A stretch of DNA of 64,000 bases from assembly GCF_011752625.1 (NCBI RefSeq), contig NZ_VWXD01000001.1:620001-684000 (forward strand), written 5' to 3'. Shown here in pieces: positions 38,253 to 47,049 of this stretch. Made by a program: the position numbers and the translations under genes. The DNA is from Candidatus Pantoea formicae. Lineage in GTDB: Bacteria; Pseudomonadota; Gammaproteobacteria; Enterobacterales; Enterobacteriaceae. The notes beneath the pieces are model-generated. The model searched no databases. It was given only the letters and a program-made list of their open reading frames with translations, and was not told the origin of the DNA. The first letter of the stretch is position 1, and each line of letters begins with the position of its first letter.

Positions 38253-41200
38253 ATGAATGGGGAAAGAGTTGCGAATGAAAGGGTGCTGGCGCTGATCGCC
38301 AGTCAAAAAAATCACGGTGATTGCGATGTCCTGCTGCTGCACTGTGATGCGATACCCACAACCTGCTCAGTGCGAGAACAGTTGCGTCAGCAGGCGACAC
38401 GTTACACTCGTGCCGTCAGTTCACGCTTGGCACAACTGACCCTGCGTAAACGCGAACCGGAGGCCGATTGGCAACAGGTTGATATTCATAACGCGCTATC
38501 GAGGCAGCGCATCAGTCAGCCGGGGTTCGATTGGGTGATTCTGCCCAATTCTGCCAGTGAAACCCTGTTGTGGCGTGATGTGCTCAAGCCGGGTGGCTGG
38601 CTGCTGTATGACAACGGCGACGACTGGCTATGCTGGCGCAATGAGCGTGGCAGTGAACCTTTTCCCCTTACCGACATTCAGCACGCCTATTGGCTTGGCC
38701 GCACGCATACGCTGGCGTTGGGCGGCATCAGTTGTCATGTGTGCTTTGAGTGGCGAATCGACAATTTCGATATTGCACGCTTCGAGCAGGCCTGGAATAA
38801 GGTGATTACCCGCCACGCCATGATGCGCGCCTGCGTCAACGATGATGGTTTGCAACATATCCTGCCTGAGGTGCCCTGGTATCCTATTCGCGTCAGTGAC
38901 TGGCGCGGGGATGCCCCTTCTTTGCAACAACAAAAGTTACTGGAAAAACGTGGCCAATTGAGTGAGCAAGTACTCGATGCCAGCTGCTGGCCGCTGTTTG
39001 ACTTGCAGGCCACACGCTTGAGCGACCGTGAAACCAGGGTGCATCTTGACCTCGACCTGCTGACTTTTGATGTGCAAAGTTTTCACATCGTGCTGGCGGA
39101 ACTGGAGAGTAATTATCATCAGCCTGAGCGTCAATTACCGCCGCTGAGCTGGACTTTCCGCGACTATCAGTTGGCAGAGGTTCGTGATAAAGCGTCTCTT
39201 AGCTGGCGTAATGACCGTGATTGGTGGCTGGCGCGGCTGGATGAAATTTCACCTGCGCCGATTTTGCCGCTGGCTTGTCAGCCAGATCAGTTAACTAAAC
39301 CGGAATTTCGCCGCTTACAGCGCCGTGTCGACAGCCAACATTGGCAGCGTCTCACACAGCATGCCGCACAGGTCGGTGTCACATCGTCAGCTATGTTGCT
39401 GGCTGTGTTCAGCGAAGTGTTAACGGGCTGGGCGGAGTCAGGGCGTTTCACCCTGAACCTGACGCACTTTAACCGCCATCCCTGGCATGCGGATGTCGCT
39501 GAGATGGTCGGCGACTTTACCGCCGTGCTGCTGCTGAGTGTGGATTGCAGCCAGAGTATGCCGTTTGCTGAACGCGCGCAGCGCATTCAACAGGCGTTAC
39601 GTGAGCGACTGGCTCACAGCCGTTTTGGTGGCATCGATCTGTTACGTGAAAAAGCTAAACGTGACAGTCTTAGTGAAAGCACGTTAATGCCGGTGGTTTT
39701 CACCAGCTTGCTGGGAATGGATCTTGACCGTCTGGTGGAAGGGGCCAATCTGCTTGGCGAACCGGAGTGGCTATACACGGCTACGCCACAAGTATGGCTT
39801 GACCATCAGGTGATGGTGCGCAAAGGCACGCTGGAATATAACTGGATTGTGATTGATAACCTGTTCCCTGCAGGCATGATTGACGAAATGTTCGCGGTAT
39901 ACGGGGAGCGACTCGATGCACTGTGTGACGCTGCAAACTGGCAGCAGCCACTGGGCAATCTCCTGTCATCGCGGCAAGCGGTGATACGTCAGCAGGTGAA
40001 CCACACCAATCAGTCTCTGACCCTGAAGCCGCTCCATGCCGGCTTCTTCCAACAGGTAGAACAGCGACCGAATGCCTGTGCACTGATCACTGCGAAGGGC
40101 AGTCTTAGCTATGCTGAACTGGCGCAAAAAGCATTGCAAGTCGCCGCTGCATTGCGCCCATTCGACGTCGAAAATCATCCGGTGGTGGTGTCACTGCCGA
40201 AAAGTGCCGAGCAGATTATCGCCGCCTTGGGTGTCATGGCCGCCGGTGCGATTCTGGTGCCTGCGGCTACTGACTGGCCACGTGCGCGACTGTTGCAGGT
40301 TATCAACAATGCTGAGGCGAGAGCGGTCATACTTGCTGACGTCGATCCTTTGTTAGCCACTGAGGTTCCGGTGCTGATCCTTGAAGATCTGCCAGCCGCT
40401 CAGTTGGCACCGCTCATGCCGCCTCTCAATCAACTGGCTTACATTATTTACACCTCCGGCTCAACGGGAACGCCGAAAGGCGTCGCGATGCAGCATGGCG
40501 CGACAGCCAATACCTTGGCGGATCTCTGCCAGCGTCTGTCGCTCGGACCAGACGATCGTGTCTTCGGCATATCGTCACTGAGCTTCGATCTCGCGATATT
40601 CGATCTCTTTGCCACGCTGGACGCCGGAGCAACCTTGGTGTTACCGCATCACACGGCATTGCGTGACGCCAGCGCCTGGCTGGGGCAACTGACCGCGCAT
40701 CAGGTTACGGTATGGAACTCTGTTCCAGCCTTGATGGCGATGCTACTGGAGCAGGTCACCGATCAAACGCAGCTAAATTTGCGGGTGATTATGCTTTCGG
40801 GCGACTGGTTTAAGCGCGAACTGGCTGAGCGAATCGCCATCGCACTGCCAAAGACGCGCATTCTGGCGCTGGGTGGTGCAACCGAGGCGGCAATCTGGTC
40901 GAATCTCATGGATGCCACTCAATGTGATGCGCGTTGGCATGCTGTGCCCTATGGCTATCCCTTAAGTAACCAGCGTTATTACATTTTGGATGAACAGGGG
41001 CGCGATCGTCCGGCGGGAGTCGCAGGCGATCTCTGTATCGCAGGTGCAGGTCTGGCGCAGGGTTACTGGAAAGACAGTGCGCGCACGGAGCAAGCCTTTT
41101 TCTGGTCGCACAGACATCAGCAGCGTCTCTATCGCACGGGTGATTTGGCACGCTATGACGTTAAGGGCTGCATTGAATTCCTTGGGCGTCGTGATCGTCA

Positions 41201-43676
41201 AATCAAACTTAATGGCTATCGTATTGAGTTGAGCGAGATCGAACAGACGTTGATCTCCCACCCGTCAGTCAGCAACGTTGCGGTGGATATCGTGACGCGT
41301 GAGTCCGGTGCTGCACAACTGCTTGCCTGGGTTGTTCCTCACAGTGAAAACGCGCATCTACAGAACACGGCGTGGCGTCAGGTGGGGGATGTGGCGGCAC
41401 AGCAGTTACCTTCCGCCACGGAAATTGCGTCACTCGCGGCGTTTCAGGCAGAAAGTGAATCACTGGCTCCGCTGATGATCTGGCAGTTGTTGCATGAGAT
41501 GGCTTTTATTGAATCGGAGGGTTGGGTAATCGAAGAGGCGCGTCAGCGGGCCGGCATTGCAGCCTGTTTTGGGCGTCTACTGGAGCGCTGGCACAGCATT
41601 CTGGAAGAGGAGGGTATTATTGAGCTGCGGGGGCAACGCTGGTTCGCTGCCGAATGTGCGCCTAGCCTGCTTTCGATTGAGCAGCGCATTGATGATGGGA
41701 AAACGCGCTTGGGCCGCTGCCTGGCGTGGCACGCGCAGGGGGAAACCTTCCTTCATTGGCTGTTTGCCAGCCAGCACACCATGATCGAAGTGATGCGCGA
41801 ACCGCGACTGGCGAACAGCCTGCTGTTCCCCGATGGGGAAAGCTCGGTCTCAGAAGCGCTTTATCAACGTAACAAGCTGGCGGACTACCTTGGACATATT
41901 GCTGCCACGCTGTTGCAAGCCGCGGTACAGAATAGCGAGCACCCGCAGGTGTTAGAGATTGGGGCTGGCATTGGCGGTCTGACCGCCAGTACGTTGCCGG
42001 CCTTTAATGCTGCCGGAACGGGACATTACTATCACACCGATGTCAGTCCGTGGTTCTCCCGCTATGCAGAACAACGATTTGGCCAATATAGCGCTTTACG
42101 CACCGGTCGTTACGATATTAATCAACCCCTCGATGAGCAAGGCTGGCAACCCGCTGGATTTGATGCGGTACTGGCTGCCAATGTCCTGCATAACGCGCAT
42201 CGTCTCGATGTCACGCTGAGCGACATCTGGCGATTACTGAAACCTGGCGGTGCCTTGATTGTGTTGGAAGCCACGCAGGATAAAGCGCTGCAGTGGGTAA
42301 CGGCTGCCGCCGTGCTGGAGCAAGCGGCAGAGGATCATAGTCAGCAAGACTCACCGCTTTTAGCGCGTGACGTCTGGCACCAGGCATTTCAGCGAAATGG
42401 ATTTGTTGAGGTTGGTGAATGGCCACAGGCTGATATGCCACTCGCTTTTGCCGGACAACAAGTGTTTATGGTTCGTCGTCCCGCGGGTGTAACGGATGAA
42501 ATGACCTTGCAGACCCGCATCCAACAACACCTGCCGAGTTACATGCTACCGGAACAGCTGATTTTTGTGCCACGTATCCCACTGAGTGTGAACGGTAAGC
42601 ATGATCTCTCGGCTTTGCCGCGGCCTACTTTCGTTAAGGAGGAGAAACAGAGCGCCGCGGGCCGCCCACTGACGCCTGCAGAAACCGAATTGGCGGGCCA
42701 TTGGCAGGCGCTGTTGAGCATAGAGCAGGTTAATGCTGATGAGGATTTCTTCCGTAGCGGCGGTGATAGCCTACTTGCCACGCAACTCACCGCGCGCCTG
42801 AGTCGGCATTACGACATGAAAGTCCCAATCGGTCTGATTTTCTCTCACAGCAAATTGTGTGATATGGCGCAGGCGCTTGAGGCGCTATCGAACAGAGCGC
42901 TGAATTATCCGTTGCTGGCGCTTAACAGTGGCGGTGAACAAACGCTTATCTGCCTGCATGCCAGTGATGGTGACAGCGCGGCTTGGGGGCAAGTGGCGGC
43001 ACGTTTGCAGCAAGTGCACTGTGTTGGAGTGCAGTCGCCTGGATTCAGCACTGATGAACGGCCGTTAAATGATATTCCTGCTCAGGCAAAGCGTGCGTTG
43101 CATGCACTGCGTGAAGAGGGATTCAAGATGCCGTGGCATCTGGCGGGTTGGTCGATGGGAGCCGCAGTCGTTATTGAAATGGCTTGGCAGTTACAGTTGG
43201 AGGGTGAACACATTGCTTCACTGACGCTGGTCGATCCGCTACCACCTCAGTCGATGCAAGCCTGTGCGGCGGATGAGTATGGGTTATGGCAGTCGATGGC
43301 GAGTCAGGCTCAGAAGCATGAGATTACCAGCTTCGAAGGCATGGATCGCGCGCAGCGACTGAGGGCGTGGCGCAGTGTGTTGTCGGCGAATTTCCAGGGG
43401 GATGACCACGTGCTCGAGCGCAGAATTGCGGTCGTACAGAGTAATGTGCAGGCGATGTGCACGGCTCCTGTTCGTCAGATCACCGATCTCACCGTCAATA
43501 TCATCGCGGCTGATACGCGTGCGACGGAGTGGGGCGATAGCTTTGCATGGCTGACACCCCAGTTCCCGCAAGGCAGCGTGATTGAGCCTATTGCAGATGC
43601 AAACCATTGGACATTGTTGACGCGTCCAGAATGCAGCGCTGTGCTGCAACGTATTTGTGGCGGGAGGCCGCGTTGA
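38253..43676 (+). CDS. PchF-like NRPS: Cy-A-(MT)-PCP-TE
   Basis: An 1807-residue NRPS, nearly the length and the architecture of pyochelin PchF. Residues 1-130 are an N-terminal extension of unclear nature ending in methyltransferase-like LKPGGWLLYDN. Cyclization domain about 134-560 with intact D267LLTFD272VQS275; A domain about 590-1090 (YIIYTSGSTGTPKG from 730; FDLAIFDLF, WNSVPALM, LSGDW fit cysteine); embedded methyltransferase about 1100-1420 with full SAM motif VLEIGAGIGGLTAS near 1232; A-domain end YMLPEQ...NGKHDL; PCP with S1506 in SGGDSLLA; thioesterase with S1634 in GWSMGAA and His in DANHWTLL. It should activate the last cysteine, form and methylate the final thiazoline, and release the product. 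GGAG precedes ATG by about six bases. Its TGA overlaps the exporter start. Confidence 0.92.
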   Translation: MNGERVANERVLALIASQKNHGDCDVLLLHCDAIPTTCSVREQLRQQATRYTRAVSSRLAQLTLRKREPEADWQQVDIHNALSRQRISQPGFDWVILPNSASETLLWRDVLKPGGWLLYDNGDDWLCWRNERGSEPFPLTDIQHAYWLGRTHTLALGGISCHVCFEWRIDNFDIARFEQAWNKVITRHAMMRACVNDDGLQHILPEVPWYPIRVSDWRGDAPSLQQQKLLEKRGQLSEQVLDASCWPLFDLQATRLSDRETRVHLDLDLLTFDVQSFHIVLAELESNYHQPERQLPPLSWTFRDYQLAEVRDKASLSWRNDRDWWLARLDEISPAPILPLACQPDQLTKPEFRRLQRRVDSQHWQRLTQHAAQVGVTSSAMLLAVFSEVLTGWAESGRFTLNLTHFNRHPWHADVAEMVGDFTAVLLLSVDCSQSMPFAERAQRIQQALRERLAHSRFGGIDLLREKAKRDSLSESTLMPVVFTSLLGMDLDRLVEGANLLGEPEWLYTATPQVWLDHQVMVRKGTLEYNWIVIDNLFPAGMIDEMFAVYGERLDALCDAANWQQPLGNLLSSRQAVIRQQVNHTNQSLTLKPLHAGFFQQVEQRPNACALITAKGSLSYAELAQKALQVAAALRPFDVENHPVVVSLPKSAEQIIAALGVMAAGAILVPAATDWPRARLLQVINNAEARAVILADVDPLLATEVPVLILEDLPAAQLAPLMPPLNQLAYIIYTSGSTGTPKGVAMQHGATANTLADLCQRLSLGPDDRVFGISSLSFDLAIFDLFATLDAGATLVLPHHTALRDASAWLGQLTAHQVTVWNSVPALMAMLLEQVTDQTQLNLRVIMLSGDWFKRELAERIAIALPKTRILALGGATEAAIWSNLMDATQCDARWHAVPYGYPLSNQRYYILDEQGRDRPAGVAGDLCIAGAGLAQGYWKDSARTEQAFFWSHRHQQRLYRTGDLARYDVKGCIEFLGRRDRQIKLNGYRIELSEIEQTLISHPSVSNVAVDIVTRESGAAQLLAWVVPHSENAHLQNTAWRQVGDVAAQQLPSATEIASLAAFQAESESLAPLMIWQLLHEMAFIESEGWVIEEARQRAGIAACFGRLLERWHSILEEEGIIELRGQRWFAAECAPSLLSIEQRIDDGKTRLGRCLAWHAQGETFLHWLFASQHTMIEVMREPRLANSLLFPDGESSVSEALYQRNKLADYLGHIAATLLQAAVQNSEHPQVLEIGAGIGGLTASTLPAFNAAGTGHYYHTDVSPWFSRYAEQRFGQYSALRTGRYDINQPLDEQGWQPAGFDAVLAANVLHNAHRLDVTLSDIWRLLKPGGALIVLEATQDKALQWVTAAAVLEQAAEDHSQQDSPLLARDVWHQAFQRNGFVEVGEWPQADMPLAFAGQQVFMVRRPAGVTDEMTLQTRIQQHLPSYMLPEQLIFVPRIPLSVNGKHDLSALPRPTFVKEEKQSAAGRPLTPAETELAGHWQALLSIEQVNADEDFFRSGGDSLLATQLTARLSRHYDMKVPIGLIFSHSKLCDMAQALEALSNRALNYPLLALNSGGEQTLICLHASDGDSAAWGQVAARLQQVHCVGVQSPGFSTDERPLNDIPAQAKRALHALREEGFKMPWHLAGWSMGAAVVIEMAWQLQLEGEHIASLTLVDPLPPQSMQACAADEYGLWQSMASQAQKHEITSFEGMDRAQRLRAWRSVLSANFQGDDHVLERRIAVVQSNVQAMCTAPVRQITDLTVNIIAADTRATEWGDSFAWLTPQFPQGSVIEPIADANHWTLLTRPECSAVLQRICGGRPR

Positions 43677-44701
43677 ATAACGAAGCACAGGCGCGAAAGC
43701 GCGCCTTTTCACTTTATTTTCTGATTTTACTGATTTTTTTTGTGGCGTTAATAGGATGGTGGTGGTTGAGTTGGCGCGGCGTTGAACGCACCGATGATGC
43801 GTTTATCGATGGCCACATTGCTCAAGTTTCTCCGCAGATTGCGGGGCGGGTCGCGTCGATTGAGGTGAAGGATAACCAGCGTGTGAAAAAGGGTGACCTG
43901 CTTTTAGTGCTCGATGAACAGGATTATCAAATTGCGCTGCAAAAAGCGTTGGCCACGCGTCAGGTTGATGATGCCAATCTGGCACAGGCAAAGGCGAGTA
44001 TCAGTGCCGGGCAAGCGACACTTGAGCAGAATCTGGCAAATGTGCAGCTAGCGGAAGCGAATTTAGTGCGCGACCGTAAAGATCATCAACGCTACCTTAA
44101 CTCCAGGCTGGCGGTGACCGCGAGCGATCTGGATAGCAAAGCCGCGAGTGAAAAGGTCAGCGCGGCCTCACTGCTTGCTGCGCAAAAAAACGCAGATTAC
44201 AGTCGGGCAGAACTCGATAAACTGAATGCGGCATGGGCGGCAGCACGGGCCACACTGCAGCAGGACGATACCGCTATCGCACAGGCGAAATTACAGCTCA
44301 GTTATACCGCGCTGTATGCGCCTTTTGACGGTTACGTGACTCGCCGTGATGTGGAAGTCGGTGATTATGTCTCTGCGGGGACAGTTTTAATGCGGTTGGT
44401 GTCTACCGAGAGATGGATAACCGCCAACTTTAAAGAAAACCAACTGCGCTATATGCGTCCGGGTCAATACGTTGAGGTCAGGGTTGATGCTTATCCTGAT
44501 CAAACGTTTAAGGCGCATGTAGACAGTATGCAGCGTGCAACGGGCTCGGTATTTAACTTGCTGCCTGCGGAAAATGCGACCGGGAACTACGTTAAAGTGG
44601 TGCAGCGTGTTCCGGTGAAGATCGTCTTTGATCCGCCATTATCAAGCGATTCTCCGCTGTCTCCGGGAATGTCTGTGGTGCCAGAAGTCGATGTCCGCTG
44701 A
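43673..44701 (+). CDS. emrA: EmrA/HlyD-type membrane fusion protein
   Basis: A 342-residue periplasmic adaptor with one N-terminal membrane segment (FSLYFLILLIFFVALIGWWWL), lipoyl-type beta barrel halves (IAQVSPQIAGRVASIEVKDNQRVKKGD), a coiled-coil hairpin (about 100-210) and the C-terminal beta barrel (YAPFDGYVTRRDVEVGDYV). It should link the EmrB-like pump to an outer-membrane TolC channel. The chosen start is TTG at 43673, overlapping the NRPS stop as TTGA and preceded by GGGAGG; an upstream ATG at 43607 would lie within the NRPS gene and add an unlikely extension. Coupled translation points to export of the cluster's product. Confidence 0.88.
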   Translation: MNNEAQARKRAFSLYFLILLIFFVALIGWWWLSWRGVERTDDAFIDGHIAQVSPQIAGRVASIEVKDNQRVKKGDLLLVLDEQDYQIALQKALATRQVDDANLAQAKASISAGQATLEQNLANVQLAEANLVRDRKDHQRYLNSRLAVTASDLDSKAASEKVSAASLLAAQKNADYSRAELDKLNAAWAAARATLQQDDTAIAQAKLQLSYTALYAPFDGYVTRRDVEVGDYVSAGTVLMRLVSTERWITANFKENQLRYMRPGQYVEVRVDAYPDQTFKAHVDSMQRATGSVFNLLPAENATGNYVKVVQRVPVKIVFDPPLSSDSPLSPGMSVVPEVDVR

Positions 44702-46193
44702 GGCGTTACCGCGCTCCGCCGCGGGCAAGCACAATCCTTGGTTGATGGCCTGTATCGCGTCTATCGCGACCTTCATGGAGGTACTGGATACCACCGTTGC
44801 TAGCGTATCGCTCTGGCATATCTCTGCCAGTATGGGCGTGAGCTATCAAGAGGGGTTATGGGTGATCACCAGTTATCTGGTGGCGAATGCGTTAGTTTTG
44901 CCGATGAGCGGCTGGCTGGCAAACTGGTTTGGTCGCAAACGCTATTACATGGGCAGCGTGGCGCTCTTCACTTTAGCTTCATTGATGTGCAGCATGGCGC
45001 CCACACTGGAATGGCTACTGCTGGCGCGCGTGTTGCAGGGTATAGGCGGTGGCGGCCTGGCCCCCATTGAACAGTCCATGCTAGTGGATTCGTTTCATGA
45101 AAAGGCCCGTCCCAAAGCGTTTGCACTTTATGGCGTCACCATTCTTTTTGCCCCGGCGATCGGTCCTTTAGTCGGCGGTGTGATTACCGATGCGCTGAGC
45201 TGGCACTGGGTGTTTTTGATTAATGTGCCGATTGGCATGCTTTCACTCTTCCTCTCCTGGCGTTTTATTGACGAGCCGCCGCTACTACAGCAGGAACAAC
45301 GCGCACGCCGTCAGCGCGGAATACAGCTTGATTGGCAAGGGGTGTCGTTAGCCGTGATAGGATTCGCGTCATTGCAACTTTGTCTCGATCGATTCGAGCG
45401 TTACGATGGATTTTCTTCCCCTTTCATTATTACTACCGCTCTGATTGCACTCGTTTGTCTGAGTTTTTTACCGCTGTGGGAGTGGTTTCATCCCGCACCC
45501 ATTGTCGATATCAAACTCTTCCGCCATCGTAATTTCGCGCTTGGTGCAGTGTTGATGTTTCTTATTGGTCTGTTGGTCATCAGTACCACACAACTGCTGC
45601 CACAAATGACCCAGGAGTTAATGAATTATGATGCATGGACATCAGGACTGACGCTGGGCGCGGGCGGATTATTCATCTTGTTGTCGATGATGATAACGGG
45701 GGCGGTCGCCAGCAAAATGGATCATCAACAGATATTGGTCGTGATGGGATTGCTGCTAAGCGGCCTGGCACTATGGCATTTTTCCACGATGACGCTTCAA
45801 GTCGATTTCTCGACGCTGATGTGGGCGCGGGTATTACAAATGGTAGGCATCCCACTCATCTTGATCCCAGTTGCCTCGCTCTCCTACCGCGGGTTGCCCG
45901 CAGACAAAAGCAGCGAAGCTTCTGCCATGTCAACGTTGTTGCGCAACCTTGGGGGCAGCATCGGTATCGCCTGGGTGGCTAACGCGTTACATCAGCGAAG
46001 CCACCTGCACTATGAGCGTTTAAATGAGACCGTAACCCTGCCTGACACGATTTCTATTAAAACGATGGCGGAAGCCGCGTGGCAGCAGGCCAGCTTTATC
46101 GCTTATCTCGATATTTACTGGCTGCTGGGGATGATGGCCTTCTTGGCGTGCTGGCTTCCGCTCTTGTTCCACAAGGCGGTGAAGGTTAACTGA
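44691..46193 (+). CDS. emrB: EmrB-type MFS (DHA2) drug/siderophore exporter
   Basis: A 500-residue inner-membrane proton antiporter with about 14 hydrophobic segments. DHA2 signatures include FMEVLDTTVASVSLWHI in the first segment, SGWLANWFGRKRYYMGS in loop 2-3, LLARVLQGIGGGGLAPIEQSML and GPLVGGVITD (antiporter motif C). Together with the overlapping adaptor gene (11-base overlap, counted from ATG at 44691) it forms an EmrAB pair likely to export the metallophore. Yersiniabactin loci use different transporters (YbtPQ/YbtX), none of which is here. Its 3' end overlaps the convergent nat gene by eight bases. Confidence 0.9.
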   Translation: MSAEALPRSAAGKHNPWLMACIASIATFMEVLDTTVASVSLWHISASMGVSYQEGLWVITSYLVANALVLPMSGWLANWFGRKRYYMGSVALFTLASLMCSMAPTLEWLLLARVLQGIGGGGLAPIEQSMLVDSFHEKARPKAFALYGVTILFAPAIGPLVGGVITDALSWHWVFLINVPIGMLSLFLSWRFIDEPPLLQQEQRARRQRGIQLDWQGVSLAVIGFASLQLCLDRFERYDGFSSPFIITTALIALVCLSFLPLWEWFHPAPIVDIKLFRHRNFALGAVLMFLIGLLVISTTQLLPQMTQELMNYDAWTSGLTLGAGGLFILLSMMITGAVASKMDHQQILVVMGLLLSGLALWHFSTMTLQVDFSTLMWARVLQMVGIPLILIPVASLSYRGLPADKSSEASAMSTLLRNLGGSIGIAWVANALHQRSHLHYERLNETVTLPDTISIKTMAEAAWQQASFIAYLDIYWLLGMMAFLACWLPLLFHKAVKVN

Positions 46194-46953
46194 CTGAAAG
46201 AGCAAAACGGTTTTTCAGCACATCATCAATGTCGTCTTTCGTCAGCTGCTGTTTTTCAATCCCGGAAGCGGTGATTGATGTCAGTATATCTCCCAGTAAT
46301 ATCAGCCGCCCTTCGGGGCGATGTTGAATAATCAGCAACTTCTGTACAAAGATAGCCTCAGGATGGGTAGAGTTGAGATAGTTGGCCGGAACAAAATCAA
46401 TCCACTCCTGAGGTGACAGGTCGAAGCTATATTGATTGGACCATTCACCCTCTACATCAGCTTGTAACAGGTATCCACCTTGCGCGTTATGGCTGAGTCG
46501 GAAAGTGTCGAAATCCTGCTTTATGTCGGTATCTAGCAGGTCTAAGGCCATCGGCGCGCGGATACCATAGCTACCAAAACCCAAGTCGCAAAGCCACTGA
46601 CGACCTTCGACTTCAGCAATGACCGCCATATGCGTTTTAGGTCGGCGCGCTGGGTAGAACATCGGCCGCGCTGCGACAAAACGGTAGGGTATACCTAATG
46701 CTTCCAGCGCCATGGCAAACAATCCATTGACCTCATAACAGTAACCTCCTCGCCCCTGTTGCAGCAGTTTATCGGCAATGTCATCGGGCGCCATTGACAC
46801 GACTTTGCCTGCCTGGACATCCAGGTTTTCAAAGGGAATCGAAAACAGTTGATGGCGCATAAGGGTGTTTAGCGTCGCGCTATCAGCGGCGAGATGCCCG
46901 GTATAGTTTATGCGGCGGAGATAACGGGAAAGATTGAAGTTGTTGCTGTGCAT
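46186..46953 (-). CDS. nat: Arylamine N-acetyltransferase
   Basis: A 255-residue cytosolic acetyl-CoA-dependent N-acetyltransferase of arylamines and hydrazines. The catalytic triad is visible: C72 in GRGGYCYEVNG, H108 in PKTHMAV, D123 in WLCDLGFGSYG. The N-terminal YLRRINYTG and IPFENLDV segments are typical of the family, though 255 residues is a little short of the usual about 280. It is divergent from a MocR-type regulator gene, with a large inverted repeat between them, so is a plausible target of that regulator. It may act on aromatic amines unrelated to the siderophore. Confidence 0.92.
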   Translation of the reverse strand: MHSNNFNLSRYLRRINYTGHLAADSATLNTLMRHQLFSIPFENLDVQAGKVVSMAPDDIADKLLQQGRGGYCYEVNGLFAMALEALGIPYRFVAARPMFYPARRPKTHMAVIAEVEGRQWLCDLGFGSYGIRAPMALDLLDTDIKQDFDTFRLSHNAQGGYLLQADVEGEWSNQYSFDLSPQEWIDFVPANYLNSTHPEAIFVQKLLIIQHRPEGRLILLGDILTSITASGIEKQQLTKDDIDDVLKNRFALSVS

Positions 46954-47006
46954 ACGGCCTCCTTGTTGTGATCTTGCCTGGTACTATAGATGGCGCTTAA
47001 CATCGT

Positions 47007-47043
47007 CTGTATAGTCAGATTCATTGAAAATCAGACTGTACAG
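47007..47043. promoter_or_regulatory. Large inverted repeat between nat and the MocR-type gene
   Basis: CTGTATAGTCAGATT (47007-47021) and AATCAGACTGTACAG (47029-47043) match as an inverted repeat at 13 of 15 positions with a seven-base spacer. It lies immediately before the ATG at 47050. This is a probable operator of the divergent MocR-type regulator, controlling nat and itself. Confidence 0.6.
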
Positions 47044-47049
47044 ATCGAC

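Noticed and set aside
43607..43672. Upstream ATG start for the EmrA-like protein
   Set aside because: It lies inside the thioesterase coding region, lacks a ribosome site, and would add a non-homologous extension; the TTG at 43673 has GGGAGG and a stop-start overlap.
16068..46193. Plain yersiniabactin locus
   Set aside because: No salicylate synthase, salicyl-AMP ligase, YbtA, YbtPQ or FyuA-type gene is present, and the loading end is a FAAL-PKS instead of an aryl carrier protein.
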